A DNA stretch of 64,000 bases from Onchocerca volvulus (Eukaryota; Nematoda; Chromadorea; Rhabditida; Onchocercidae), in assembly GCA_000499405.2 (NCBI GenBank), contig HG738139.1:3997561-4061560 (forward strand). The letters are read 5' to 3'. Position numbers and translations under genes: made by a program. The notes under the pieces were generated by a model. It made no database searches. It was not told the DNA's origin and saw only the letters and a list, made by a program, of their open reading frames with translations. Positions 11,826-23,631 of the stretch are shown here, piece after piece. Each line of letters opens with the position of its first letter. The first letter of the stretch is position 1.

Positions 11826-12983
11826 TATTTTCTCACTCCAACTTGAATTCCGAGCTGAAAATGATGAATTAAGCTCTTAGCTAACAATTTCCTTCATTAC
11901 ATTTCATATAAATGATGCTGATGATCTAAGTGAAAAAAGAAAATAACAAGACTTTTATTTCACAAATTTCATAGCACTAATTAGAGTTAGGAAAATTTGA
12001 TTTTGTGTATTTAACTTATGTGGCAAAAAAAAAACTTCATACCACCACCTATTGTCTTCCATAATCTCATACAATAAATCCAATTTAATTTCTCCTTTGA
12101 TAACTTAGTCCGAAATATTCATAAATATAGTTTCGAAAGTTAATCCGGAAGTAAGAATGAAAATTTCCCTTTTTTTTTTTTTTTTTTTTAAGAATATCGC
12201 ATAATGAAGGATATAAGCGAAATATTCTTATTAATCCGCCGATTCTAAATATCTTTCGTATGGTTTATGCAGAGAAGAAAACATCAAAGAATGACGATTC
12301 CAGATTTTTTATAAAAGTAATGTTTTGCAAATAGTGCTTCATTTTTTGCAACAATTTGATATGTATAGAATAACAAGATAGCACAACTATATCAACTGAA
12401 TAATTTATTTTGAATTACAAATAAAAGAAATTTAAGATTTGACTGATATTACTGGAAAATTTTTATATAAACAATAAAAATACATAAATGGATGAAAAAT
12501 AATATATCAATATGGTTTTCACAAAACACAACAAAAATAAAGTTGAATTTTTCAATAATAAAAAGAGTTGCAAATTATAAATATATCTCGATTGTTAAAA
12601 TATGTGATCAAATCGAGTTAGATCAATTATTAGTTCAAAGTTGAGAAAAAAATTTTAATTTCAAGAAATTATATCCAATGACGAATTATTATCATCGATC
12701 AAGGTATATGCAATGCACATTAAAGAGTAAATCAGAGAAAGCGGATGCACAAAATGAATAAAATATCGACAGATGAAATGTTAATAATCAAAACAATATT
12801 AAAAAACCATACTAATTTAATCAAATTATTAAAGATAAGACTATAAAACTCAACAATTTCAACATGACAAATCGCATTGATTGTAATCGGTAATGAATTT
12901 TACATGAAGCTCAAGTTTTCAATTCATAAACTGAAAGAATAATTATAAAGATAATATACAATAAAGCATCTTCACTGGCATGC
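11826..12983. other. Spacer between the HIP1R gene and TMEM55
   Basis: AT-rich, with the TMEM55 leader and promoter region at its left end. I see no coding exon. Confidence 0.45.
11855..11862 (-). promoter_or_regulatory. Putative spliced-leader acceptor for the TMEM55 gene
   Basis: ATTTTCAG on the minus strand ends at 11855, 29 nt upstream of the start codon, with no in-frame exon upstream. It fits a trans-splice site. Confidence 0.45.
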
Positions 12984-13097
12984 TTAGCAATACAGAACTT
13001 TTCTGAGTGTAGGAGAAGCGATCTCTTCTGTTGCAGAAGAGCTAACAGATAAAATATCATCAGATAGTTTAACAACGGAGATATTATGAAATCTGGT
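12984..13097 (-). CDS. Candidate alternative C-terminal exon of the HIP1R gene
   Basis: A TTAATCAG acceptor ends at 13098. It is followed by 37 open codons and TAA (12986-12984) with normal, non-repetitive composition, including KLSDDILSVSSSATEEIASP. It lies about 200 nt beyond the main HIP1R stop. It is phase 0, and exon 19 contains a strong phase-0 donor (CAG|GTACGT, about 13418) after MESQ, so an isoform with a different tail is possible. The segment TEEIASPTLRKVL resembles the extreme C-terminus of vertebrate HIP1 (TEASPPTLQEVV). Whether it is used is unknown. Confidence 0.45.
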   Translation of the reverse strand, partial: TRFHNISVVKLSDDILSVSSSATEEIASPTLRKVLYC

Positions 13098-13300
13098 CTG
13101 ATTAAGAAGAAAATATAACAAAATGATACCGATGTTTAGCTTACCATCACAAAAATTTCAAAAATACCATAGTTTTATATAAGAACATGAGAAAGAATCA
13201 AAAAGCATGAATGTCCATTTGAATTTTAAAGAAATAAAATTTAAATTTGCGATAACGATTGCAAATTTTTGAATCTTTCATCTCAGTCCCTAACAAAATT

Positions 13301-16300
13301 TCATTCTTTTTTAGAATTATCATTGTTTTCAACAATTTGTGCAAGCTGATAATGCTGCTTTCTAAGCTGCGAAAGATGTGCCCGTTCGCGTATTAACTTG
13401 TCTTCTAGCTCCAAAATACGTACCTGGCTTTCCATTTCTTCTTTTTTTGTGTCGTGTAGAGTATAATGACTAAAGTCAAGATCTCCTAAAAAATCCATTT
13501 TAATTTTCTAAAATAAAAGAATAAAATTATATCACTTTTTTATTCATTTTAGATTAAATCAAAGAAAAAAAAAAGACGCAAAAAGATTCTGAAAATGATA
13601 TTTCTCTGGAATGTTCCTATTTGAATATTTGCTTACTATTCCAGATGAATATAATTTTTATAATTTTTTGCTATTCTATTGTGTAAAAGTACTGATAACA
13701 AAACGAGATACTTGAAATGTTATTAGTGATATAGCATATGCTTATGCGTTAAAACTTCGGATGGAGCTAATTGTCACATTAAAGCAATCATCACTGAAAC
13801 GGATACTTACTCTGTTCATTCAAGGTAATCTGAGCATTTTTCACCGTAGCAACAACATTTGCTGTACAAGTATTCACTGAACTGGATGCTGTAGAAAGTT
13901 CCTTTAATCGCGGTGATTCACGGTCTGCTTTTACACGAGATGAAACAAACAACTGCGCAGTGCTTGCTGCAATCTCTTGTGATGCAACAATTAAATATTC
14001 CAATTTGCCTTGACAGGAAACTACATCATCCGCTTTCTGACTGCAAATGAGCTATGAGAGAAGTACCAATATAATACATTAAATTATACATAACAAATAT
14101 TACTAAAATTAATTCTAGAATATCTTGACTTAAGGAAAGGTGCTCATGTAAAATCATTACATCTAGAAATCTGATACTGTGAAATATGACAAAAACAATT
14201 CACTAATTACAGTTAAAATACGGTTTCTATCGTATATTGGAAGAAAATAGAAGTTTCTAATACAATCAATAGTAAATTTAATCTAACTTATGTAATAAAT
14301 GGTGACTTACACAAGCACTGTTGCTGCAACTCCAACCGCTCTTGCTGCAGAAAGTAAGCCTTCAGTCCACTGATGATTTCGTTTATAAAATTCATTTGGA
14401 TTAGCAGTATCATTACCAGCAGCAACAATCTCTTCTTGCAGTGCGCGACTTTTTGATACCAGCGTTACTATTGCTGCCATCAGTTGATTACAAGAATCCA
14501 GAATTCCTTCATTGACTTTTAAACTGAAACATAATATTTATATTCACGAATTCCTGATTATCATTTATTAAAATAAATGAACAGAATGATTTGATCATCG
14601 ATTTCACAGACTTCTTTTTTGTAACAAAATATGTTGAATTTGATGATAATAATCAGTGTCTGAGTAAAATGAGTCAAAAAGCTCCAAGATAATTAAATTA
14701 TGGAAAAAATTCTCAGCTTCTTCATTATAATACATGAATTTTATAAAAAAACAAATCGCCAACCGTATCCCGGAATCACTAGCTCGATTTTTCTTTTGCA
14801 TTTCTTCAATCAATTCTACAGCTTTTTGGATCGCTGCATCCATACGTTTCATCTCTTGCTCAAGCTCAGCGCCGATTACCTCAGCCGTTACATCACTCGA
14901 ACCAGCTGGCAAACTGAGACACGTTTGTTCTAGCTTTTCCAATGAACTCTATAAATACTACAATAAAATTAAAATGAGTTAAATGCTCTTTTAAAAGAGC
15001 TCACTCTATTTGTAAAACGACATAATCATTTCCAACGAGCTGATTATAAGTTGACAGTCATAATAATGATAGCACTAACAGTTTTAAGTTTGTTAACCTA
15101 CCTTTAATTTCACGAAATGTTCCTTAACAGACTTCAAATTTAGATTTCCAGCCGTTGAATAAGCAGCAATAGCATCAGTTATTACAACACAGCATTGCTC
15201 CTGCACTACTGCAAGTAGTGATCAAAAACTGTTTTGAGTTAAATAATATAGAAGCGAATAATATATAGAAATAAAAAGATCTATAAAGTTTTCCGGAATT
15301 CAATTCCCTCAAATCATTCCTTTTTCTTTATTGTAAATCGGACAGACAAAGACATTACGAAATTCAAGGCGAATTAATCTACTATTATTGATTACCAAGA
15401 GCAAGAATAATAAAAACAGTCGCTAACATACTTTGAAAGTGTTGGATGGAAACAACATTAGCCGCGGCAGCACTATTCAATAAAACATCAGCAAGATAAT
15501 GTCCCAAAAAAGTTAAAGTACGCAATAAATTATCAGATTGTTCAGAATCAGCTTCGTTAATCGCTTTTTCGGTAGTCTCAATGACAAAACGAAGAGCCGG
15601 TAGAACTAATTCTGAAATTCATGCCATAACTGTCATCAAGAGCGAACCAGAGTAAGTGACGCAATCAAATCAATGTTAGAAATACTTTAAATCTTCTTTT
15701 CATCTAATTATTTAAGATGTTTCTAAATATTCACAAGTAATAAATTCAAGATAAAATCATAGCTATGAATAATACTATTAACATTATAACCAATTTAATA
15801 ACAGTTCTGCAAAATATGACTTACAAAAATATTACCCAATTAACCAACTACTTTTACAAAGTTATGCATTTATGATACTGTGAAAAAAAGAATAAAAATA
15901 TGCATACGATTAGGATAAGTGATTGATAAAGCATTCTGGAGATCCTCAGATGACTGCTTCAAAATCTGACTGTATACATCACACAATGAACCTGTAACAG
16001 TGAAATGCATGAATATTTTTTTATTTGCTTTATTTATTTAATAAAATAAGTAATAATAAGCCAAATATTTCTAAAAAATGCAACAATATAACTATCATAG
16101 AAGAAGCCAAAGCCTAAAAAGATTATTAAGCAAACTTGGGATAAAAAGTGTAAGAAACTGTTATTACTAAATAAGCTTTTCAGAATAGTTTGCAGTTTGG
16201 TTGTGTTTTTCTTTTCCATTTCTTCCACATTCTTGATATTTTCTGCTTTTATCTGCTCCACTGTCTGCAAAAATTTTAGCTTTTTTACTCAAATTCCTTT

Positions 16301-19300
16301 GCATGGATTCTTTCATCTTTTAATCAAAATATTTGCAAAAGAGTGAGATATAAGCGAGCCAACATGCATATAATAGTTGTATACATATCTCGTAAACAAT
16401 TTTTAAATCTTCCGACATAGTTCTAACAGATCATTTTCGCAACACTAATAAGTCATTCGCGAATTTCATTCGTTCCAACTCTGCTCATTTTACGAAATTT
16501 CATATCCTCAGCTTGTTGTAGATTGTGTGTACAAACTTTAATGCACGTAACATCACTAAAAAAAAAAGCATACTTGAGCGAAGGACTATTTCTCTGAAAC
16601 AGCTTTTCTTACCTCAAACTCATGCGATTTATTCTATCATCATATATTTTATCATGATTCCATAAATATTTTTCGATCTGTGATATTACCTGCTCCAATT
16701 CCTGAACTTCGTTTTCTCGTTCAGTTAACGTTCTTTGGAGGTTATCAACAATACTGCTAACATTTTGTACTTTTTCATTTTTAATTATATTTTCTTGCTC
16801 CAGTTCTGCCATTCTTTTTTCTAGATTTAAAATAGTTCCTTCATTACTTTGCTTTTCCGTTTGACAAGATGTCAATTCCTTTTGAACTTCAGAAAGTTTT
16901 GTAAGTGCCTAAAAACTATTCAATTAACAACAAAAAAAAGTTACAGATCAATCGGGACAGTTGTGAAGTCGTTATGTCTTGATGAAATGCTCTGAAAAAT
17001 GGGTAAAAATACCAATTATATCAAAATATAAAAACTACCTCAATATGTTCCTGTCGTAAATTAGTATAAGCGCTCTTCATTTTTTGATAATTGAGTTCAC
17101 TACTTTGAGCTTTTTGCTCAGTCTCGAGTAGCCGAACCTCATTAACTGTCTGCTGTCCTTTCGCTACGGTTAATTCTCGTAACCTATCAACTTCACCCTA
17201 AATTTCAAATTGTAAAATTACGAAAAATTATGTTAAAATTGAAAAATAACTGGATTAAGCGTGCGCATAATAGTAAAAGGTATGTAAATATTCATGTTCA
17301 CCTTCACTTCATCCAGTGTCTGTTTGTAATGATCATTTTCCTGTTGTGCTTGCAATAAGCGTTTTTCATACTGTTCAATACGAGCACGTGCCTTAAATAA
17401 AATTGTAACTTCAATTTGTAAAATAAAGTAAAGTGATTGTAAAGTAGAAATAAAGAAAAACAAAACTTCTTGAAGCTAGAAAAGACTTCAAGAAATCATG
17501 AATTTAAATCAAAATTTTGTGAAGATTAACTTCCAATTGTAAACATGGAGAAACAACAAACTGTCGCATAAAAGGTTTCTAAACATCATCACTTACTTCG
17601 TTCATAAGCCTTTCATTGTGGTAACGTGCATCTTCTACATCTCGTCTTAAAGCTTCAATTATCGTATCTCTGAAATTACGATATAATCAAGAAAAAAGAG
17701 AAAGAATTAATACCAAAATCAAAAAGGATACGAAAGAAAATTTTGGAAAGTAAAATCTAAAATTGACAAAAACAATTCATCAAAGTGCAAAAAGGAAATA
17801 ATTTAGATTGTAGAAAAGTATAGAAGAATTACTTTGAATCCATATGATAAGAACTATTCTGCGATCCAGTCTCTACAACATCGATTAAACTTTCTTCAGC
17901 TACAGATCGTTCATCCGGAGGAGTATCAGTTTCACTAACGTTATCACCATGAAGATAAGCATTTGGTGCTTGATAGCTTTCCAATTCAGATGCCTGAAAA
18001 TCTCCTGATTTGATTTTAAGAAGACATCATAATTAGAAAATTAAATTAAAAAATAAATAAACTGGAGGAAAGACAAATGTACTACCTGAAGAAAATTTGG
18101 CGGATAAGTTGGCAATTTTGGGATTGAAACTAGAAACTTAAAATACTGTAAATTTGTTGAAGTTTCATAAAACTCTTTCGTTTGTCGAAAAATAGAATTG
18201 AATCGGGTTCTGTGACCAAGCAATGCGTCTGGAGGCAATTCTAAAAAAGTTTAATGGTTGAAAATGTAACGCAACACAAAATTGCGAATTTCCTGAGGTA
18301 AACAAAAAGATGAACTAAATAGAACGATACATTCTTAAAGATGAGGAGTATTTGACAGTCCAGGTTAGGTAAAAGAAACTGCCAAAAATACGAGGCTACT
18401 TTCATCAGAGATTCCATTTTCGAATGATTATGTAGGCATTTCAAAAAAAAAAAACTGTTTTTTTGTCAACTTGTCATATTATACGAATAGAAAATCGCGC
18501 TTACTTGAGTGCAGTTTGAAAATCAATTTCACTAGATGATCATAGAATTTGCTTGTATCAAGAATTACAAGTATCAATGGTGACAACATGCACTGTCCCT
18601 GAGGAATCAAGGAACTCCAGTTAACATTGTCCACTTTTCTGAGAACTAAAATGAAATAAGTTTTGATCAAAAGGCTTTAACTTCCGGTCAGACAATAAAG
18701 TTTACAAAAAAAAGATTACCGGCTGCTTGCAAAGATAACAAATCATCCATTTGATCTAACATTTCAATTGAAAGCTCAAATGACTGGTTCACATCGGCAT
18801 TTGCTAATGCTGTAACCTGATTGGCGCTCAACCTTAGATTTCCCGGTATAGAATGATTCTGAAACAAACGTAAATTCAGAATTTTCATAGCTATACAATC
18901 TATAAGAATGCCAAAGAGATACATTCTGTATGAGCGAAAAAAAAAAAAATGAATCAATAAAATAAAGGTGCTCACTCGGTTATGAAATTCAAGACGGCTG
19001 ACAAGCATTTTACAGTAAGAAGAATTAGGCCGACCATAATCGGAATTCTCAAGGTGATACCAGAAGTTTCCTAATGCTTCGATACGAGCTTTATATCGAA
19101 CTGATTCTTCCAGCACTTTTCGATGACCATCCTGGATTAGCTGCAAAAAGCGCAAAGCCGACACAATGTTGTTAGGGTAGAACATTTGCATATCTGCAAA
19201 AGGCCAGCTAGTTCAAAACATAAACAAATTTTTTCAATAATGTCTCGTTTATTGGAAGTTCTAACCGTTTTAGCAAAAACTTTGGGGAAAAAAGACTTCT

Positions 19301-20575
19301 AGGATTAAAGGTCTTAACACACAGCAAATAAAGCTTCTAAATATTATGACTCATCCATCAAACAGCAATCAAAATAAATAATGAGATTAGTTTAAAAATA
19401 GCGGATATTATACCATTCGTACTTTTGAATAAATGATTATTCCATCTTTACAGCAAAGTTAAATTTTTAATACAACATATAATAAATTTCCCAATGAAAA
19501 AGTCTCAAAATATTTGATGAAGAACGGATTGCAAAAATGTATGTATTGAAATTTTTTTAAATTCGAAATCGGCTCGATAAATAAAAGCGAACCTTGTGAA
19601 GTAAATGACAGAATTTCCAACTAATGACTGGGTTTTTTTCTAGTTGAATACGTGAAATACAACTCCAAAATAATGCACAAGATTTCTCCTTATGCGTTCC
19701 AACGATTACTTGCCGTGCGTGTTTATGCTTCAAGGGTATTTCATTTTTGTTGAGCGCTTTATGTACTGATACAATCTGAAAGCGTAAAAAGAGATAAATA
19801 GGTAACGATAAGAATAAGTCAACAGCAATTAACGATCGAAAACAGACACGTTAATTTTCTATCAAATTTAACTTAAACTTTTTAATAAAAAACAACCAAT
19901 GAATCCATTAATAGCAATACAAGCAAATATGTGAAATGTATCAATCAATTTTTCTTGTTCAATAATACTATAATTTGTCACTTGTCGAAAACGAATTTAA
20001 TGAAAAAAAGAAATGAGAGATTTCCGCTAAACATTTTAATAAATTTTAAAGAAAATTCCATGAATAATCAGTTAAATTCAGCTGAAATTCAAATTTTCAT
20101 TATCATAACTACGGGAAAAAACAACTGCTTTGAAGCTGAAAAACATTTTGTATTTTTTTTTAGCATATGAAATTTACTAAATTACTAGCAAAAATTCCCC
20201 ATTTCTCTTTTCGTTTTGAAATTACTTAAAACACTCTTCTCCAGCAGTTGCATTTTTATAATTATTAATTAAGTTCATTTTCAACAGATTACAAATTATG
20301 GTCTCAATGAACAGGAAGAGTTGATTGAAACATTTCACATCATTTACATGTATTAATCTAGAATTTATCGCAAATTCTCATTTGAAGATTTCAGAAATTC
20401 TCGTTCGTTTAAATTTGAACGATTTTTTTGAGGATAGTTTGACCGAGTAGTTCATATATTGATCATCATTTAATATTCTAAAAAATAGATATATATACGT
20501 TGCTATAATTTTTCCTACCTGATGTTTAATTGATGCTTCTCGATCATCGCCCAATACAACTGATTTTAATGACAT
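13301..20575 (-). CDS. hipr-1: Huntingtin-interacting protein 1-related endocytic adaptor (HIP1/HIP1R/Sla2 family)
   Basis: Nineteen exons, all in phase: 20575-20519, 19775-19593, 19140-18976, 18858-18720, 18645-18505, 18240-18086, 17993-17833, 17669-17597, 17391-17302, 17197-17039, 16908-16690, 16264-16168, 15991-15908, 15611-15432, 15208-15102, 14948-14764, 14523-14311, 14040-13811 and 13485-13301. Total 940 residues. The family links clathrin coats and PtdIns(4,5)P2 membranes to actin during endocytosis. Residues ~20-280 form the ANTH domain (KHKHARQVIVGTHKEKS lipid-binding region; QGQCMLSPLI). An acidic linker follows, then a coiled coil ~335-545, then the THATCH/I-LWEQ actin-binding domain ~640-880 (EYLIVASQEIAASTAQL) and a final coiled coil with MESQVRILELEDKL. 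The last exon must start at the GGATTTTTTAG acceptor; the obvious ATG frame upstream of it breaks phase. Confidence 0.94.
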
Positions 20576-21373
20576 CTCTACTGTGCAATATACTATTTAT
20601 TTGCTGGTGGTTTGTTTCGAATCCACCGATAAATTCAATTTAAATTCCTGCAACAATCAATTATTATCAGTATCGAACTATATTTTCTTCAAATGATAAT
20701 GAAACACTACGAATTCGCTAAAAATATTGCCAAATGTAAGATATTAAAAATAGCAAAACATGGTAAGATTATCTGGATTAGATTGCAATGAAATAAAAAA
20801 AGAAAAAAGAATTGAATAAATTATCGGCAATTACTTGCATAAAAGTTTAGGACAACATTACTTGATGGTACGATACTGGAAATGACTGATTTCATGAGTT
20901 TGACAAATATATTCAATATTGAGCACACAGGATGATCTTTTCTTATATTTCTAATAATTCACTAATATTTTTCGTCATATTATGATATTTTGTCTTCGAT
21001 ATGATTGTTAGATAGGAAATAGGAATGAAACATGAATTCATGCATGATCAAAAATTTCAAGAGAAATATGAGGTCGGTATGAATCATGAGAAGGATATGG
21101 TTAATAAATTACGGTTAATAAAAAAAAAAAAAAAAATTAAATTAGTTAATAAATTATTCCTACATTGGATATTGTAAATCTAGAATCTCTTCTACGTCAT
21201 TCTGGCACATTCTCGATCTTTCTTGATCATTCTAGATAGATTGATTGCATCGTATTTTTCCCATCAACCATAAAAAGTTAAGAAAAGAATGACAAAATTA
21301 TTCATGTAATGTCAATGAATGACTCGGTGACAGCCGCTCGCTTCATTCTGTCACATTGTCTTTTCCTCATAAT

Positions 21374-21660
21374 TACATACACACACACACACATGCACAT
21401 ATATAAATCATACATTTGCACATAAACATATATGATGAATTCACATACATACATCATACATACATCACATAAACACACATACATCACATACACATACACA
21501 CATCACATACACATATATACATCACATACACATACATACATCACATATACATACACAAACGCATCGCAAATAGACATACATACAGGACAGACACGGATAC
21601 ACGGTCATATACACGGACGTACTTACAAATAAACGTCATAGACATATACAAAGTGCATAA
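21374..21660 (+). repeat. Imperfect CA / CACATA microsatellite tract
   Basis: A tract built of ACACAC, CACATA and ACATACATCA units. It translates into low-complexity frames on both strands that are not genes. It grades into the 19-bp minisatellite downstream. Confidence 0.85.
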
Positions 21661-21694
21661 ATATATATCACTAACACGCAAATCACTTCACGCA

Positions 21695-21896
21695 TACGTG
21701 AAAATATATCGTGTACGTGAATATACATCATACACATGAGCATGCGTCATATACGTGAACATACATATACGTGAACATGCATGTATACGTGAGTATACAT
21801 CGTACATGTGAACATACATCATTTACGTGAAAATGCATCATATACGTGAACATACATCATTTACGTGAAAATGCATCATATACGCGAACATCGTAT
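21695..21896 (+). repeat. 19-bp minisatellite, consensus TACGTGAACATACATCATA
   Basis: About ten tandem units of 19 bp, each starting TACGTGA. The last four group as two copies of a 38-bp dimer (21811-21848 and 21849-21886) that differ only at the end. Each unit carries a TACGTG core. It lies about 1.1 kb upstream of the HIP1R start codon. Confidence 0.85.
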
Positions 21897-23631
21897 ATTA
21901 ATATATGATGTGGTCACGTGTGATTCAATGTTTATATTCTTATTTATGAACATTGCATCACATAAATGCACACAAATACACGTACTTCTATAAACAAACA
22001 CATCACGAGTACTGACGTACTGACGCACGTCATATGCATGCATATGCACGCGCATTAACATATATCACATACATGCACGCATTCATAAAGACAGATTACA
22101 AACAAACATGTGTAGAGGCATTAATGAGCACACCTAAATCGAAAAAGCAATATATTTCTCTACTTGCGAAACTGCATTTTGCAAGTAGCAGTACACTTTT
22201 CTCTCTCATCTCTGTATCTCTCCTTCTTATCTATGCTGAATTTTTATCTCACTCTCAATTAATTCTGCCTAACTTTATTACTTGAAATTAATTTATTAAA
22301 TTGAATGGAAAAGCATACCGAGAGGCTGGCTTGCTTTCACAGTGCAGTACTTTTATGCATGCATCGATGATTTTAGTTTTTTAATTTCATTTTTTATTTA
22401 ATAACTCATTATTTATTAACTTGTTTCCTTACTTAATTACTTATTGCTTATTTAATTACTTAATTACATATTCTTTTGTTTATTCATTTAAACTTATTGA
22501 TCAATAATAATTACATTCTTTGTTAATATAATTCGCTTTTTTTTTTGCAATTCTTTTTCTTAAAATAAATATATTCTTTTCCGTTTTTTTTTTGCTTATC
22601 AAAATATGACTAAAGTTATTAATTACTGATATATTAATTATTATCAATTATAAATTATTAATTATTGATGTAGTTGATAAACAATTGATATAATTCGCTT
22701 GTTTTTTTTTTTTTATTTTTTCTGTTATTTTTGCTTTTATTATTATTATTACTTTTTTTGTTATTTTTGATAGTGATTTCAGATTAATTATTGTTGTTAT
22801 TCTTTTTCAATCTTTATTTCGTTTTATTTGAAAATAAATATTCTTAATATTTGCTGAAGATTAAATGAAAAATTGATCCGTAAAATTTCGTATAAAAAAA
22901 AAAAAAAAAATTTCTGATTAAATCTTATGCATTAACTACGATCATAGAGTTACATGATTTAATCGATCAGATCAATTTGTGAACGATTATCAATTAGATA
23001 AAGCATTCACAAAATACCACGTAAATACGTGAATACACGTTATGTTAACATATTATGTAAATGATTTTCTGGATTGATAGAATCATCGTGAACTTCTGAA
23101 GGTATAGAAATTGTGATTCTTTTGAATTGTTTATCATTCCGAGTGATAACCGGAATGATAAAAAAAAAAGAAAAAGACAAAGAAGTTGTTATAATCTGAT
23201 CAATATTTAAATTAAAGAACTTCTTTTATCTTAAAAATCAATACCGTCATTAGATACTTTAATCCAATTATTTCTACTTAACGTAGAAGTAATTAATTAA
23301 TAGAAAGGAAGGAAATCGTGTTTACTACATCTTTTTAAGGGATATTTCAAGTAATTTATCACATATACGCCTGTTTTGAATAGTTTTAAAATAGGATTGA
23401 AATGGTTTCTTATAAAATGAAATATTTTTCAAAAAGATTTCTACAATAACGTTTGGATAACACTTTTCTTTTCATTTCAAATATTAATAATTATTAATTT
23501 ATTAAATCAAATTTTAAGAATTCTTCAGAGAAAAAAAATTATTATGCAAATTATTTCGATACTTCTTTGATGAGTACAAAAGGAGAAGATTGGAAAGAAA
23601 AAGAATTATATTTGTTAGATTAGTCTGAATT

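Larger units (their letters stand above)
20576..23631. other. Divergent intergenic region with simple-sequence blocks
   Basis: Lies between the HIP1R start (minus) and the start of a plus-strand gene, so it should contain both promoters. It holds CA-type microsatellite sequence, a 19-bp minisatellite and, from about 22370 to 22900, T/A-rich sequence with many ATTA and TAAT blocks. Open frames through the repeats are artefacts of the repeat period. Confidence 0.6.

Noticed and set aside
13486..13507. Extension of the last HIP1R exon to an upstream acceptor so that it starts KIKMDFLG
   Set aside because: That acceptor puts the exon out of phase with exon 18; the acceptor ending at 13486 restores the frame.
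16034..16167. Hydrophobic extension of HIP1R exon 12 (SQVCLIIFLGFGFFYDSYIV)
   Set aside because: It is intron read-through after the GTAATA donor; the next exon joins in phase without it.
18241..18504. 67-residue minus-strand frame between HIP1R exons 5 and 6
   Set aside because: It is intronic; exons 5 and 6 join in phase and restore the ANTH-domain sequence HS-LPPDALLGHR.
21302..22285. Open frames on both strands rich in Tyr, His, Ile and Thr
   Set aside because: They are translations of CA/CACATA microsatellite and 19-bp minisatellite sequence.
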